Positions 36,381 through 45,800 of a stretch of DNA of 57,942 nucleotides are shown in pieces. The notes beneath the pieces are model-generated. The model saw only the letters and a list, made by a program, of their open reading frames with translations. It was not told the DNA's origin and did not search any database. The position numbers and the translations under genes were made by a program. The DNA lies in the IMG/VR virus record IMGVR_UViG_3300025009_000122, positions 1 through 57,942 of that record. The stretch is one strand, 5' to 3'. The DNA is from a virus. The number at the start of each line of letters is the position of its first letter. Positions within the stretch are counted from its first letter, which is position 1.

Positions 36381-37105
36381 CCCAATCCAATGATTTGTCC
36401 ACAGATAGCACAAAAGTCTTTTGTGCTTGCGGGTGCGGTGGCATCAGGGACAGATTTGATAAGAACGGTAACGAGCGCAGGTATATTCAAGGCCATGCCA
36501 GAAGGGGCATGAAAAATACTCCTGAAGCAATTCGTAAGATCGTGCTGGCAAGAACTGGAATGAACTTTACCGAGGAACACCGCAGGCATATTTCAGAGTC
36601 CCACAAAGGGCAGAGGCCCTGGAATGCAGGCACAAAAGGCGTTTGTAAGGCTTGGAATAAAGGTTTAAAACTTCCACACCTAAGTGGAGAAAATAGCTCA
36701 AGGTACAGGCACGGCCTCTCCAACGCGCAAGAATACAATAACGAGTTACGCAGAAGGGCGCAAAAGAACAACGACCCAAGGGCTGTCTATTCCAGGCTAA
36801 AATCACACTTGAAGCGCAAGAGCGCCGTCCTTGATTGGCCCCGTGAAGACTTTATTGAGTGGTATAAAAGCGCCCCTTTAATCTGCGTGTATTGCGGAAT
36901 AGAGGTTAAGAAATACGCAGGATCGAGTGGGCCAAAAAGGGACGCTATTTCGATTGACAGGAAAGACCCAAAGGGTCCGTATTCACGGGACAACTGCGCC
37001 ATATCGTGCATGAAATGCAACATCGTAAAAAACGATGTTCTTACATATGAGCAGATGAAGAACATAGTCGGTCCTCTTTTAAAAATTAACAGGGAGTCTT
37101 CCTAA
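36365..37105 (+). CDS. HNH homing endonuclease with NUMOD3-type motif
   Basis: The 246-aa protein starts CACGCGGIRDRFDKNGNERRY (zinc-like), has NUMOD3-like DNA-binding repeats (FTEEHRRHISESHKGQRPWN, GVCKAWNKGLKLPHLSGENS), then the HNH core: LICVYCGIEVKKYAGSSG (CxxC), ISIDRKDPKGPYSRDNCAIS (H-N-H region with SIDR-D---GY-DN pattern) and CMKCNIVKNDVL. It is a mobile free-standing homing endonuclease. SD AGGAAGTG before ATG 36365; overlap with the collar gene of 16 bases. Lower G+C than its neighbours, supporting recent arrival. Confidence 0.88.
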   Translation: MFEGLAQSNDLSTDSTKVFCACGCGGIRDRFDKNGNERRYIQGHARRGMKNTPEAIRKIVLARTGMNFTEEHRRHISESHKGQRPWNAGTKGVCKAWNKGLKLPHLSGENSSRYRHGLSNAQEYNNELRRRAQKNNDPRAVYSRLKSHLKRKSAVLDWPREDFIEWYKSAPLICVYCGIEVKKYAGSSGPKRDAISIDRKDPKGPYSRDNCAISCMKCNIVKNDVLTYEQMKNIVGPLLKINRESS

Positions 37106-37458
37106 TGAAAAAACCTCCATGCATAAGAGGACTGAAAGCGTTCAAAGGTGGGTGTCCCCAAAGACCATGGGACGGCGAATCTGGGTGCCCCGCGTGGGTC
37201 GAGCTCCTTGTCACTCCGAAAGGAGAGCCGAATAAGCCGAAGGATAAGGTCGGAAAGTGCATCGACCATTGGAATCTTGAGCTGACGTTGACTTCTCTCG
37301 GGCTGCTCGAAGGAAATCAAAGGGCTATCGAGACTTTCCGGAATAACATGACGGTCGAAGGATCTCCGAAGCCAGACCCGGCCATCGTTCAAATGATCGG
37401 GATGATGGAGCAAAGACAACAGTTTATCGCGTGGAAGAAGGCTGAAAATGGCGTATGA
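37105..37458 (+). CDS. Hypothetical protein, 117 aa
   Basis: A Cys-containing N terminus (PCIRGLKAFKGGCPQRPWD, GCPAWVELL) and a helical C-terminal half (GLLEGNQRAIETFRNNMTVE; QMIGMMEQRQQFIAWKKAE). Four cysteines at ~6, 17, 28 and 52 might form a metal site. No family recognised. ATG 37105 follows the homing endonuclease stop (overlap TAATG); the next gene overlaps its end by 11 bases. Confidence 0.6.
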   Translation: MKKPPCIRGLKAFKGGCPQRPWDGESGCPAWVELLVTPKGEPNKPKDKVGKCIDHWNLELTLTSLGLLEGNQRAIETFRNNMTVEGSPKPDPAIVQMIGMMEQRQQFIAWKKAENGV

Positions 37459-39241
37459 ACCATTCCTAATCGCCAATCTTCGGCACGGGCTTGAGGAAAA
37501 CCTTCAGCCGTGGCTGATCCCTCAAGATGCCTGGGCATCGATGACGAATTGTTTCCTTCGAAGGGGTGTCCTTTGCAAGCGAAACGGGAGGGTTCTTTTT
37601 GGAAAATTCGTCCATGCCGTAGCGAGCGAGGCGATAGGGCTCGCCGGAACCGATAATTACACCGGGACGCTGGCAAACTTTCCGCTCAGGATCGGGGATC
37701 TTTCGTTCACGGACGGGACGCTTCTTATCGAGGATGATGGCGACGGGACTTTATCGGGGGACGGGACCGGGACCATCGATTACGAGACCGGCGATTACGA
37801 TGTCACCTTTTCAGGGAACACCACCGGGGCCGTTACCGCCGACTATGATTATTATCCTGGGCTTTCGATCGTCGGGATTGAAAGTTACTGGAACACCTCG
37901 ACCGGCGAAACGGACCTTATGGTTTTCGATAAGCTCCGGGCCTGCAAGTACGATCCTGCGAACGAAAAATTGGAAGACGTGCTCGGGGCTGACGAGTGGA
38001 CCGGAGGCGACTTTGATTACATCTGGGGGTGTAACGCGAGAAACCGGCTTTATGTGACGAACAACGTAGACCCGGTAAAATATTGGGACGGGACGAATTT
38101 CGCGGACCTTCTCATGGATATCGATGGAGACGCGGCGAGTGATGTCGATGCCTGCCGCCTGATGTTTTCCCTGAAGGAAAGAATAATCGCGCTGAGAACG
38201 ACCGAAAATGGAACGCTTTACCCGCAGCGCGCCAGGTGGCCGAAAGCCGAGGATCACGACGACTGGACAAATGACGGGTATGTTGACGCGCCTACGCAAG
38301 ACTGGATCATGGCGGCCGACTTTATCGGGGATGATCTGGTTGTCTTCTTTACGAATTCGACATGGAGATTGAGGTACACCGGGGATGCCGCGCTTCCCTT
38401 CAGGTGGGAGCAAATCGATTCTTCGTTAGGGTGTTACGCCACTTTTTCAGGCTTTAATTATTCCGATGTAATGGCGTGCATCGGCGGGACGAACATACTC
38501 GAAACCGATAATCTTAAAGTTTACGAGATCGATCAAAAAATTCCGGATGCGGTTGCGAAAATAGACCCGCAGCAGTTCGATAAAATCTATTCGATTCCGA
38601 TCACTGAACTTCAACAGGTGATCGTTTCTTACCCTGAGTCTTCTGGCACGAAGAACGAAAAGTCTCTTTGCTACAACACGGATGATAAATCGTGGGCAAG
38701 GTTCGATTTCGGATTCAATACCTACGGGTTTTATAAAGAAGGGGAAACAGGTCTGACGCTGGATGAAATCGATTCGACGTGGGATGAGCTTGAAATCGCG
38801 TGGGATGACAATACAAGGCAAGCCGGGTATCCGGTTACGCTCGCCGGGGATACTGAAGGAAACGTCTGGAAGATCAACTTCGGCGCCGACGATGCTGGGG
38901 GCGGCATTAATTTCGAGGCGGTTTCAGGAAGGTGGAACCCTTATTTGAAGGAAAGCAAGAAGGCAAGGTTCGGGTGGATCAAGTTCCTTGTCGATCGCGA
39001 TCCTTACATAACCATGCTTGTCGATTTTTACGCGCATATCGACGGAAAGGAAACGCTCATTGCGACCGAAACCGTAGTTTTCGGGGAGGGAGAAGAGAGC
39101 GCCGAAAAGGTTTGGGTGCGGGCGGATAATGGTGCAGTCGGGGATTTTCATAGAATTCGCCTTCGGAATAACGAGGCGAACCAGACCATTCGCATCCACG
39201 CCATGATGATTTACATGAAGCGGGCCGGGAGCATGAAATGA
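37448..39241 (+). CDS. Tail nozzle / stabilisation protein
   Basis: The 597-aa protein begins FLIANLRHGLEENLQPWLIP then AWASMTNCFLRRGVLCKRNGR, the opening common to podovirus nozzle proteins (P22 gp10-like and T7 gp12-like). It is beta-rich with repeated YWDGTNFADL, RIIALRTTENG and WRLRYTGDAALPFRWEQID strands, typical of beta-propeller nozzles, and many aspartates/glycines in turns. It would form the short tail tube under the adaptor. The closing part (GWIKFLVDRDPYITMLVDFY) is also usual. Named family assignment is by pattern. Confidence 0.75.
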   Translation: MAYEPFLIANLRHGLEENLQPWLIPQDAWASMTNCFLRRGVLCKRNGRVLFGKFVHAVASEAIGLAGTDNYTGTLANFPLRIGDLSFTDGTLLIEDDGDGTLSGDGTGTIDYETGDYDVTFSGNTTGAVTADYDYYPGLSIVGIESYWNTSTGETDLMVFDKLRACKYDPANEKLEDVLGADEWTGGDFDYIWGCNARNRLYVTNNVDPVKYWDGTNFADLLMDIDGDAASDVDACRLMFSLKERIIALRTTENGTLYPQRARWPKAEDHDDWTNDGYVDAPTQDWIMAADFIGDDLVVFFTNSTWRLRYTGDAALPFRWEQIDSSLGCYATFSGFNYSDVMACIGGTNILETDNLKVYEIDQKIPDAVAKIDPQQFDKIYSIPITELQQVIVSYPESSGTKNEKSLCYNTDDKSWARFDFGFNTYGFYKEGETGLTLDEIDSTWDELEIAWDDNTRQAGYPVTLAGDTEGNVWKINFGADDAGGGINFEAVSGRWNPYLKESKKARFGWIKFLVDRDPYITMLVDFYAHIDGKETLIATETVVFGEGEESAEKVWVRADNGAVGDFHRIRLRNNEANQTIRIHAMMIYMKRAGSMK

Positions 39242-39846
39242 GCCTTCCCCCGTCCTTTTCTCTGCCCTGGAAGCCGGAGGATCTCGCGATTCTCGCGAAG
39301 GCCGGCCACCAGATGAACCCGGCGCAGGTCGAGTATTTCAAGCAGCTCATCAAGGCGCTCGGCGCGATGTATTCCGATATCTCGAATGCCGTGAACCTCA
39401 TCATAAAAGAGATCGCTGCGCTCGATCATGGGGCGAGTCTGGCGGGGCTCGGGGATGATGATCACGCGCACTATTTTAATGAGACGCGGGGGGACGCGAG
39501 ATATCAGAAGATTGCTCAGGGTGCCTGGATCGAGCCGACGCTTCTTAATTCGTGGGTGAACTATGACGCCTCGTGGAGTCCTGCGGGGTATTACAAGGAT
39601 ACCGCGGGAACGGTCCACGTTAAAGGCGTAATCAAAGACGGAACATACACTCAGGCAGCATTTTTATTGCCGGCAGGGTATCGACCTGCCGTAAACGACA
39701 TATACCCGTGTGCGAGCTGGAACGGGGTTACAAGTGTCGCCGGGTTTGCCCTTGTCTATGCGGACGGGAATGTCGTTCCGTGGCATGGAGTTACGGGCGC
39801 CGGCACATGGTTCTCCTTCGGACGAATTTCTTTCGAGGCGGCATGA
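39238..39846 (+). CDS. Virion protein with fibre-type attachment motif, 202 aa
   Basis: ATG 39238 overlaps the nozzle stop (ATGA). Residues 1-60 are helical (KPEDLAILAKAGHQMNPAQV; EYFKQLIKALGAMYSDISNA). Then GLGDDDHAHYFNETRGDARY appears, the D-H-H-YF-E-RGDARY motif used by tail-fibre attachment segments, followed by a beta C-terminal domain (AGYYKDTAGTVHVKGVIKDG; LLPAGYRP). A receptor-facing or linker fibre protein is likely. Confidence 0.6.
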   Translation: MSLPPSFSLPWKPEDLAILAKAGHQMNPAQVEYFKQLIKALGAMYSDISNAVNLIIKEIAALDHGASLAGLGDDDHAHYFNETRGDARYQKIAQGAWIEPTLLNSWVNYDASWSPAGYYKDTAGTVHVKGVIKDGTYTQAAFLLPAGYRPAVNDIYPCASWNGVTSVAGFALVYADGNVVPWHGVTGAGTWFSFGRISFEAA

Positions 39847-40259
39847 AACCAAAAGGAACGTGTCTCCGGTTCGTAAAGGTAAAGGACATTCACCTGATCC
39901 CGCGGTATCTTTTCGAACAGGTGAAACCGAGGGACTTCAATATCGATAAGCTTTACGAGTGGGCGCCGATCCTCTTGGCGAACCCGATGAACCTTTTGGG
40001 CGCCTTCATAGACCGGTCCGAAACCATACGGGGGGTTATGTGGAGCGACTTTAACCCGATCACCGAAAAAATCACAGTTCACATTCTTTCGGTAGACAAG
40101 GAATATTTCGGGTCGGGGATTTTAAAGGAAGCCGACGGGATCGTGTGTAAATTCAAAAAGAAGCTTAATGCGAAAGGGATTTTGGTTACAACAACCAGGT
40201 CGAAGGCCCTTGAAAAAATAGGGTATACAAAAACGCAAACCCTTATGGAAAAAGTTTGA
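39843..40259 (+). CDS. GNAT-like small virion-region protein, 138 aa
   Basis: Start ATG 39843 (ATGA overlap). The pattern HILSVDKEYFGSGILKEADG then GILVTTTRSKALEKIGYTKT resembles the acetyl-CoA-binding and C-terminal helices of phage GNAT-fold proteins that lie beside ejection genes, such as those in phages near internal-virion genes. The CoA loop is not canonical, so activity is doubtful. The function in phages is unknown. Confidence 0.5.
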   Translation: MKPKGTCLRFVKVKDIHLIPRYLFEQVKPRDFNIDKLYEWAPILLANPMNLLGAFIDRSETIRGVMWSDFNPITEKITVHILSVDKEYFGSGILKEADGIVCKFKKKLNAKGILVTTTRSKALEKIGYTKTQTLMEKV

Positions 40260-40540
40260 TGTGGAGCAGCCGAACGGTAATGCAAAAATGGCTTTGGATT
40301 TGGTGCGCCCGACTCGATACCCCGTGGCTCCCCTATTCGGCCATAAAGAGCATTTTGAAAGAGTTCAGGGATATTGAGCTTCAAATTTCACAATCCGAAA
40401 CAATAGTCGGGTGGGTTGGGGCAAGCAAAATAACAGATCCGAAAGCGTTGGTGTGGTGGGCGAAATGCGGCGGGATACCGTTTGAGCTGAACATAAGGGA
40501 AAAGAAACTCTGGTTCAGAAAGGAAATAAGGCATGTGTGA
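40259..40540 (+). CDS. Hypothetical Trp-rich protein, 93 aa
   Basis: ATG 40259 (or TTG 40256) overlaps the previous stop. The sequence is rich in Trp (VMQKWLWIWCARLDTPWLPY; KALVWWAKCGG) and has a possible peripheral membrane character, with IKSILKEFRDIELQISQSE in the middle. It precedes the ejection proteins. No family recognised. Confidence 0.55.
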   Translation: MWSSRTVMQKWLWIWCARLDTPWLPYSAIKSILKEFRDIELQISQSETIVGWVGASKITDPKALVWWAKCGGIPFELNIREKKLWFRKEIRHV

Positions 40541-41936
40541 CGGCGAAGGCGATGGGCCTGGAAGCGGAGTTACTGGACCCGGCGGGATGGGGACAATGGG
40601 AGGCATATCCCCTGATGTCGCTGTAGACACATCAAGCATAGGGATGTCCACGGCAGATTCCACCGGCATGGGGATAATTGGCGAACTCGCTACGGCCGTT
40701 GTTAGCGCGTTAGCGGCGGCGGCAGCTACAGGGTTGACCGGCTCCCCGATTGCCGGGGGGCTTGCCGGGAAAGGCGTCAGCGCAGCGATAAATGCACTCT
40801 CGCAAACCTCTGTCGGGCAATCTGTCGTAGACGGCATTATGAGCGGGAACCTGGCACAGGATGATGCTGCGGCTGCGGTGGCTTCCGCGATGCAGTCAGG
40901 CGATATCGATGTCGGCGCTGCAACCAATTTTGTTGGAGGGACAACAGCGATGGGAAAAGATTCCGGTAATTGGCTGACGGGAAAGACGACGGCGCCGAGC
41001 GCAACCTCTTTATCCACCATGACCCCGGAGCAGAGCGCTCTCTTAAAGCAGCTTAACGAGCTTTTGGGTGGCAAGACCGGCGAAGGGGGCGAGTTTATAC
41101 CCGGCCAGCTCGGGCAGGGCGTTCCGGCCTACGAAGGAAAATTGACTGCCGGGCCGACCGGGATGGAAGAAAAGGGGTGGGGCGCAATCAGCAGTCTGTT
41201 GTCCGGGCCTCAGCAAAGCGCCACTTCTAAAACGGCGATCGACAAAATACTTCAGGGAACCGCTCAAGGGGTTCAAAAGTATGATGTCGGGGAGTTCGAC
41301 CCGGCAGCGATTCAATCATGGTATCAGGACGCCCTCGTAAAACCCGCGATGGATACGTGGGAAAAGTCGGTCGTCCCGCAGATACAGGAAAAATTCATCG
41401 GGCAGAACGCGGGCTCATCTGGTGCCGCGAACCGGGCGATCTCGGGCTCCGCAGAAGATATGATGAGCAACCTCAACGCGCAGCTTGCAACAGCCCTTTA
41501 CGGCGAGAAGGGGGCGTTCGATACAAGGAAATTCACCTCCGAAACCGACTACATCAAGAACCTCTTTTCGGCCGGCCAGAATGACGCAACCCGGGCCGCG
41601 CAGGTTCCGGTGATGGAAAATGCCTCGATGGAAAATTTCATGAAGGCTATTGGCCTCGGGACTTCTGCGGGGGCGACGGAAAGAGGAATTGAGCAGCAGG
41701 GATTGAACGAGGAATACATGAAATGGCTTTCCTCACAGGGGTATAGTAACCCATATCTGTCATTGTTAAGTTCAGCTCTCGGGCAAAGGGCGTCTGAAAA
41801 CGTAGTCAATCCGGGAAGCCAGCAGTCGGGTATTTTACAGGACGTGCTTGCGCCTGCGTTCGGAAGCTACATGGGGAGTGAATCTGGCTCTGAGGCGATC
41901 ACGAATCTTTTCTCAAAGCTTTTCTCGGAGGGGTAA
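40533..41936 (+). CDS. Putative internal virion / ejection protein, 467 aa
   Basis: A glycine-rich N terminus (GEGDGPGSGVTGPGGMG) is followed by an Ala/Gly-rich hydrophobic part (GELATAVVSALAAAAATGLT, GSPIAGGLAGKGVSAAI, ~55-95). The rest is helical with low-complexity Gln/Ser/Ala (SLLSGPQQSATSKTAIDKIL; QEKFIGQNAGSSGAANRAIS; TSAGATERGIEQQGLNEEYM). These features match podovirus ejection proteins, located upstream of the giant protein. The hydrophobic segment could contact the host membrane during ejection. SD AAGG in GGAAATAAGG before ATG. Confidence 0.6.
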   Translation: MCDGEGDGPGSGVTGPGGMGTMGGISPDVAVDTSSIGMSTADSTGMGIIGELATAVVSALAAAAATGLTGSPIAGGLAGKGVSAAINALSQTSVGQSVVDGIMSGNLAQDDAAAAVASAMQSGDIDVGAATNFVGGTTAMGKDSGNWLTGKTTAPSATSLSTMTPEQSALLKQLNELLGGKTGEGGEFIPGQLGQGVPAYEGKLTAGPTGMEEKGWGAISSLLSGPQQSATSKTAIDKILQGTAQGVQKYDVGEFDPAAIQSWYQDALVKPAMDTWEKSVVPQIQEKFIGQNAGSSGAANRAISGSAEDMMSNLNAQLATALYGEKGAFDTRKFTSETDYIKNLFSAGQNDATRAAQVPVMENASMENFMKAIGLGTSAGATERGIEQQGLNEEYMKWLSSQGYSNPYLSLLSSALGQRASENVVNPGSQQSGILQDVLAPAFGSYMGSESGSEAITNLFSKLFSEG

Positions 41937-41939
41937 AAA

Positions 41940-42872
41940 ATGGCGATCATGCTACCGTTTATCCAAAAAGATTCTTTTGGAGGCCCCGCTGGTTCGACGC
42001 AGAACGCCGTCCAGATGATCCTTCAGGGAGTCATGCAGGGGATGGAGAAAAGGAAGCAGGCCGAACAGGAAAGGCTTCTTTCCCAAAAGTTCGCAGCTCC
42101 CGAAGCGCAAAGGAACATGCAGGCGCTCTACCCTGATCTTGCGATCGATACGTCTCGGGGTGAGGTAAACGGCGCCGCCCCCGCGCCTTCCGATCCATCG
42201 CAGTTCATGGACTGGATCCTTTCCGACCCGAAGCTTACCCAAAGATCAAAGGAGCAAGCGCTCGGGATCATGGGGGTAAAGAGCAAGCTCGATCTTGAGA
42301 AGGCTCAGGCCGAAAGATACCGGACGAAGGATGTAAAGGAAGAGAAGAATTACGAGGTCGAGCTTTACAAGGACGGGAAACCCGCCGGTAAAAAACTCGT
42401 TCCAGCGTCAAAATATAACGCCTTTGTCGAGTCGGCGCAGGCGGCGGGCTATGACGTTCAGAAGCCCGAGAAAGAAGAAAAGCCAGCCTATGACACGGTG
42501 TGGGCATACAAGCCCGGAGATCCCGATTCGTGGACGCCCGTTGAATACAAAAAGGGCGAACAGGACGGCGTGATTAAAAAACTTCAAAAAGAGGGCTTCA
42601 GGTTCAGGAGCTCAGCGCCGTCAGAGAAAGAGTCGGGTGATTATCTCACCGATAAAGCAAAGCTTGTCGATGACACAAGGGGCTTTTACCAAGCCAAAAT
42701 GAATCAATTCATGGACCCCTTTGCAAAAATAGTCATGGACAAGGATGGGTACGACGCTGCGTATAAAGAGATGCAGGGCGATATGGTCAGGATCGCCAAG
42801 GGCGAAACGCCGAAATGGTTGCAACAACAGAGCAACCTTCCCCCCTTACCTTCTGGCTTCAGGATGGATTGA
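41940..42872 (+). CDS. Putative ejection/assembly protein, 310 aa
   Basis: A helical N terminus (TQNAVQMILQGVMQGMEKRK, QAEQERLLSQKFAAPEAQRN) leads to charged repeats around lysine/proline-rich segments (EEKNYEVELYKDGKPAGKKL, PEKEEKPAYDTVWAYKPGD), and a C-terminal part (YDAAYKEMQGDMVRIAKGE). No family recognised. It lies between two probable ejection proteins with tight spacing (3-base gaps) and is likely an internal virion protein. SD GGAGG before ATG. Confidence 0.55.
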   Translation: MAIMLPFIQKDSFGGPAGSTQNAVQMILQGVMQGMEKRKQAEQERLLSQKFAAPEAQRNMQALYPDLAIDTSRGEVNGAAPAPSDPSQFMDWILSDPKLTQRSKEQALGIMGVKSKLDLEKAQAERYRTKDVKEEKNYEVELYKDGKPAGKKLVPASKYNAFVESAQAAGYDVQKPEKEEKPAYDTVWAYKPGDPDSWTPVEYKKGEQDGVIKKLQKEGFRFRSSAPSEKESGDYLTDKAKLVDDTRGFYQAKMNQFMDPFAKIVMDKDGYDAAYKEMQGDMVRIAKGETPKWLQQQSNLPPLPSGFRMD

Positions 42873-42875
42873 TAT

Positions 42876-45800
42876 ATGCCGACGGCGACGAATCCGATAA
42901 CCGGTCAAAGGCTGGTGCTCTCGGGCGGGAAGTGGCTCGCCTATAACGAGGACGAGTTCAAGAATTGGTATGCCGGGACTTCTCAAAGGATGGGGCTTTC
43001 CCACGACCCGGACGACCCGGAGCACCATTACGACTACCGGGCCGCGTTCGTTTCGGGCGCGATGCCGGGGGAAGACAACCACTGGCCGAGCGAGTTCAAG
43101 GGGCCGAAGCACCCGAACCGGTACGTTGACGGAATCGATACGATCACCGGGCAGCCGGCGAAGACCGCAACGAACCCGGAGACCGGGGAAAAGCTCGTTC
43201 TCCATGAGGGGTTGAATCAGTGGATGCCGATCAATAAAGCGGCGCCGAAGCCCGAAGAAGCTCCGGAGCCTGGAGTATTCGGGTCGGCGGGGCGAGGGTT
43301 TGCGGCGGGGGTCTTGGGGATACCGGAAAGCGTTGGGACCGGGATCCAGTATCTTGGGGAGCGATTGAAGGGGCAGGCTATTCCTCCTGAAACGGATCCA
43401 AAAAAATCCTATGCTTCGATGAGCGATAATCTTCGCGGCAAAGTCCTCATGCGGATGGACGAGCTCAGAAAGCAGAACGTCGACAAGACCGAAGCCTTTA
43501 ATCAGGCTGTTTCAGAAACCATTTCCGCAGATTCCGCTTCCCGTCAAAAAATTGGCGGCACGGTGAGCGAATTCGGAAAGACGGCATCCGATTATTACGC
43601 CAAAAAAGGGGAGCGGTTCGAGCCGCCTGCCAGCATCAAGGGGAAAAACGTATGGGATAACCCGGGCCTTCTCAAGAGTCCTACGTGGTGGGCCTATAAC
43701 ACCTCTCAGATGCTTCCCTCCCTGATGGCGACTTACATTCCGGGGCTCGGGACGGCTTCCGTTCTTACCAAACTGAATGTGACGGCGAATGCGGCGAAGA
43801 TCGGGGCGGCGCTTGTCGGCGGTATGGCGGGGGGCGCCCTCGAAGGATCGAGCACGTACAAAGACGTTTTAAAGAACGGCGGAACAGAAGAAGAAGCGGC
43901 GAGGGCCGCCGAACTCATGGCGCTCGCATCGGCCGGTCTCAACGCCCTTTCGACCCGAAAGCTGCTTGATAAAGCCGGGCAAGGTTTTCTCGGGAAGCTC
44001 AAAAAGGCCGGAATCAACTTTGTGACGGAAGGAAGCACTGAAGGCGCCGAAGAGCCCGCCGATGTCGCGTCAAGGCTTGCGGCGAAACTCATTACCGGGC
44101 AATCCCTTCCGGAGAATATCGGGGGTCTTTTCGTCGAATCGCTGAAAGAAGCGGCGACGGTGTTTCCGATCGCAGGCGTCACCGGTGCCGGAGCCTCCGT
44201 AATGGGGAGAAGCGAGAAGGCCCAAAAAGCGCCGGAGGCAGCCGACAAGACGCAATGGATAGACACCAGGGATCAGCGCTATCTTGACCAGATGAGGGCG
44301 GACCTTCGGAGCGGAAAGCTTTCTCTCGAAGAAGCAATCGCGAGAAGATCCAGAGAGCCAGCGCATCTTGGTGTCGATATCGATAAGATCCTCACCGAAG
44401 AAGCGAATGTTTCAGAGGAGAACCTTTTTCCCGGCCAGACCCCGGAAGAACAAAAGGAGATCGAAGCCGACATCAAGCGGCAGAGAGAGAAAAAGGCCGC
44501 TCCCGACAAGGCAATGGAAGCGGCGAAGAAAAGACAGTCCGAGATCGACCGGATCTCCCGTGAAGAAATAGAGTCCGAAGAAGTCGAGAGACAAGACGCG
44601 CTGAAGGGATATGGTCTTTCAAGAAGCGGCGACGTCCCGGGGCAAGGCGTCGATATAGGCCAGCAAAACAGAGAGCTTTTAAGGCGCGGCATTATGCCGG
44701 AACAGGAGAAAGGCGCGGTCAAAGGGCTTGAGCCAGTTCCATCAAAGGCGATCCGGCTTCCAATGGAGGGGAGGCTTATCGGGGTAGTTGAAAGACCGTC
44801 TCCCCCTAAGGCCCTCCCGCCCGGCGAGAGCCGACCGGTTGCAGCTCTGCCGTGGCAAGACTTTGAGGTCGTTGGAGACCGCCCTCGCGGTATGGAGCTT
44901 GTTCCGTCAAAGGCGATCAGAATGCCTGCCCCGCTGCCAGAAATCACCATCGACGGGAAAGAATACAGGAAGACCGGAGAGGCCAAGGTAAGCGGCGAAA
45001 CGGTGGGCCGGTGGGAGACGAAAGGGAAAGAGGGGTGGACTGCGATCAAGAACGTCGAGAGGCTGAAGAAGCTCGACGAAGAGAAGGCGGTGCAATGGGA
45101 AGCCGAGGGGGAGGTAAAGCCGAAAGTTCACGATTACAGCAGCACGCAAATCAATCTCCCCGAGCTGGAAGCCGAGAGCATCCGCAGATTCGCGGCGAAG
45201 ATCCCCGAAAAGGAAATCTATACGGCGCCAGATGACAACTACGGCCGGGAGGCAGAGCCGCATGTCACCGTCAGATACGGCATGGAAACGCTCGACCCGG
45301 GCGAGATCGCTCCCGCCTTCGAGGGTATGGGTCCGATCAAGGCGAAGATGGGGAAAGTCTCGATTTTCGAATCCGACAAGTACGATGTGGTAAAAGTCGA
45401 TATCGAAAGTGACGATCTTCGGTCTGCAAATAAAAGAGTGGGTGAAACCGTCGATCTTCCCGGAGAGACGTTCAAGGACTACAAGCCTCACGCGACCATC
45501 GCCTATGTAAAGAAGGGCGAAGGAAAGAAATATGTCGGGAATGCTGCTTTCGAGGGGAAAGAAATAACCATAGATGAGATCGTGCTATCGGCCAAAGACG
45601 GCAAGATGCACAAGATCAAGCTCTCCCCCAAGCCCGAAGCCGAACCGGAAGCCAAGTCCGAAATCATCAAGGTCCGGGACGTTTACGGCCAATCCCGCTA
45701 CGTGAACAAGGCCGATCTCGACAGCGGAAAAGACAGGCTCAGTGTCTATAACCCCGACGGGTCAAAGAAGGACGGAAGGATGCTTCTTCGGGATAACATC

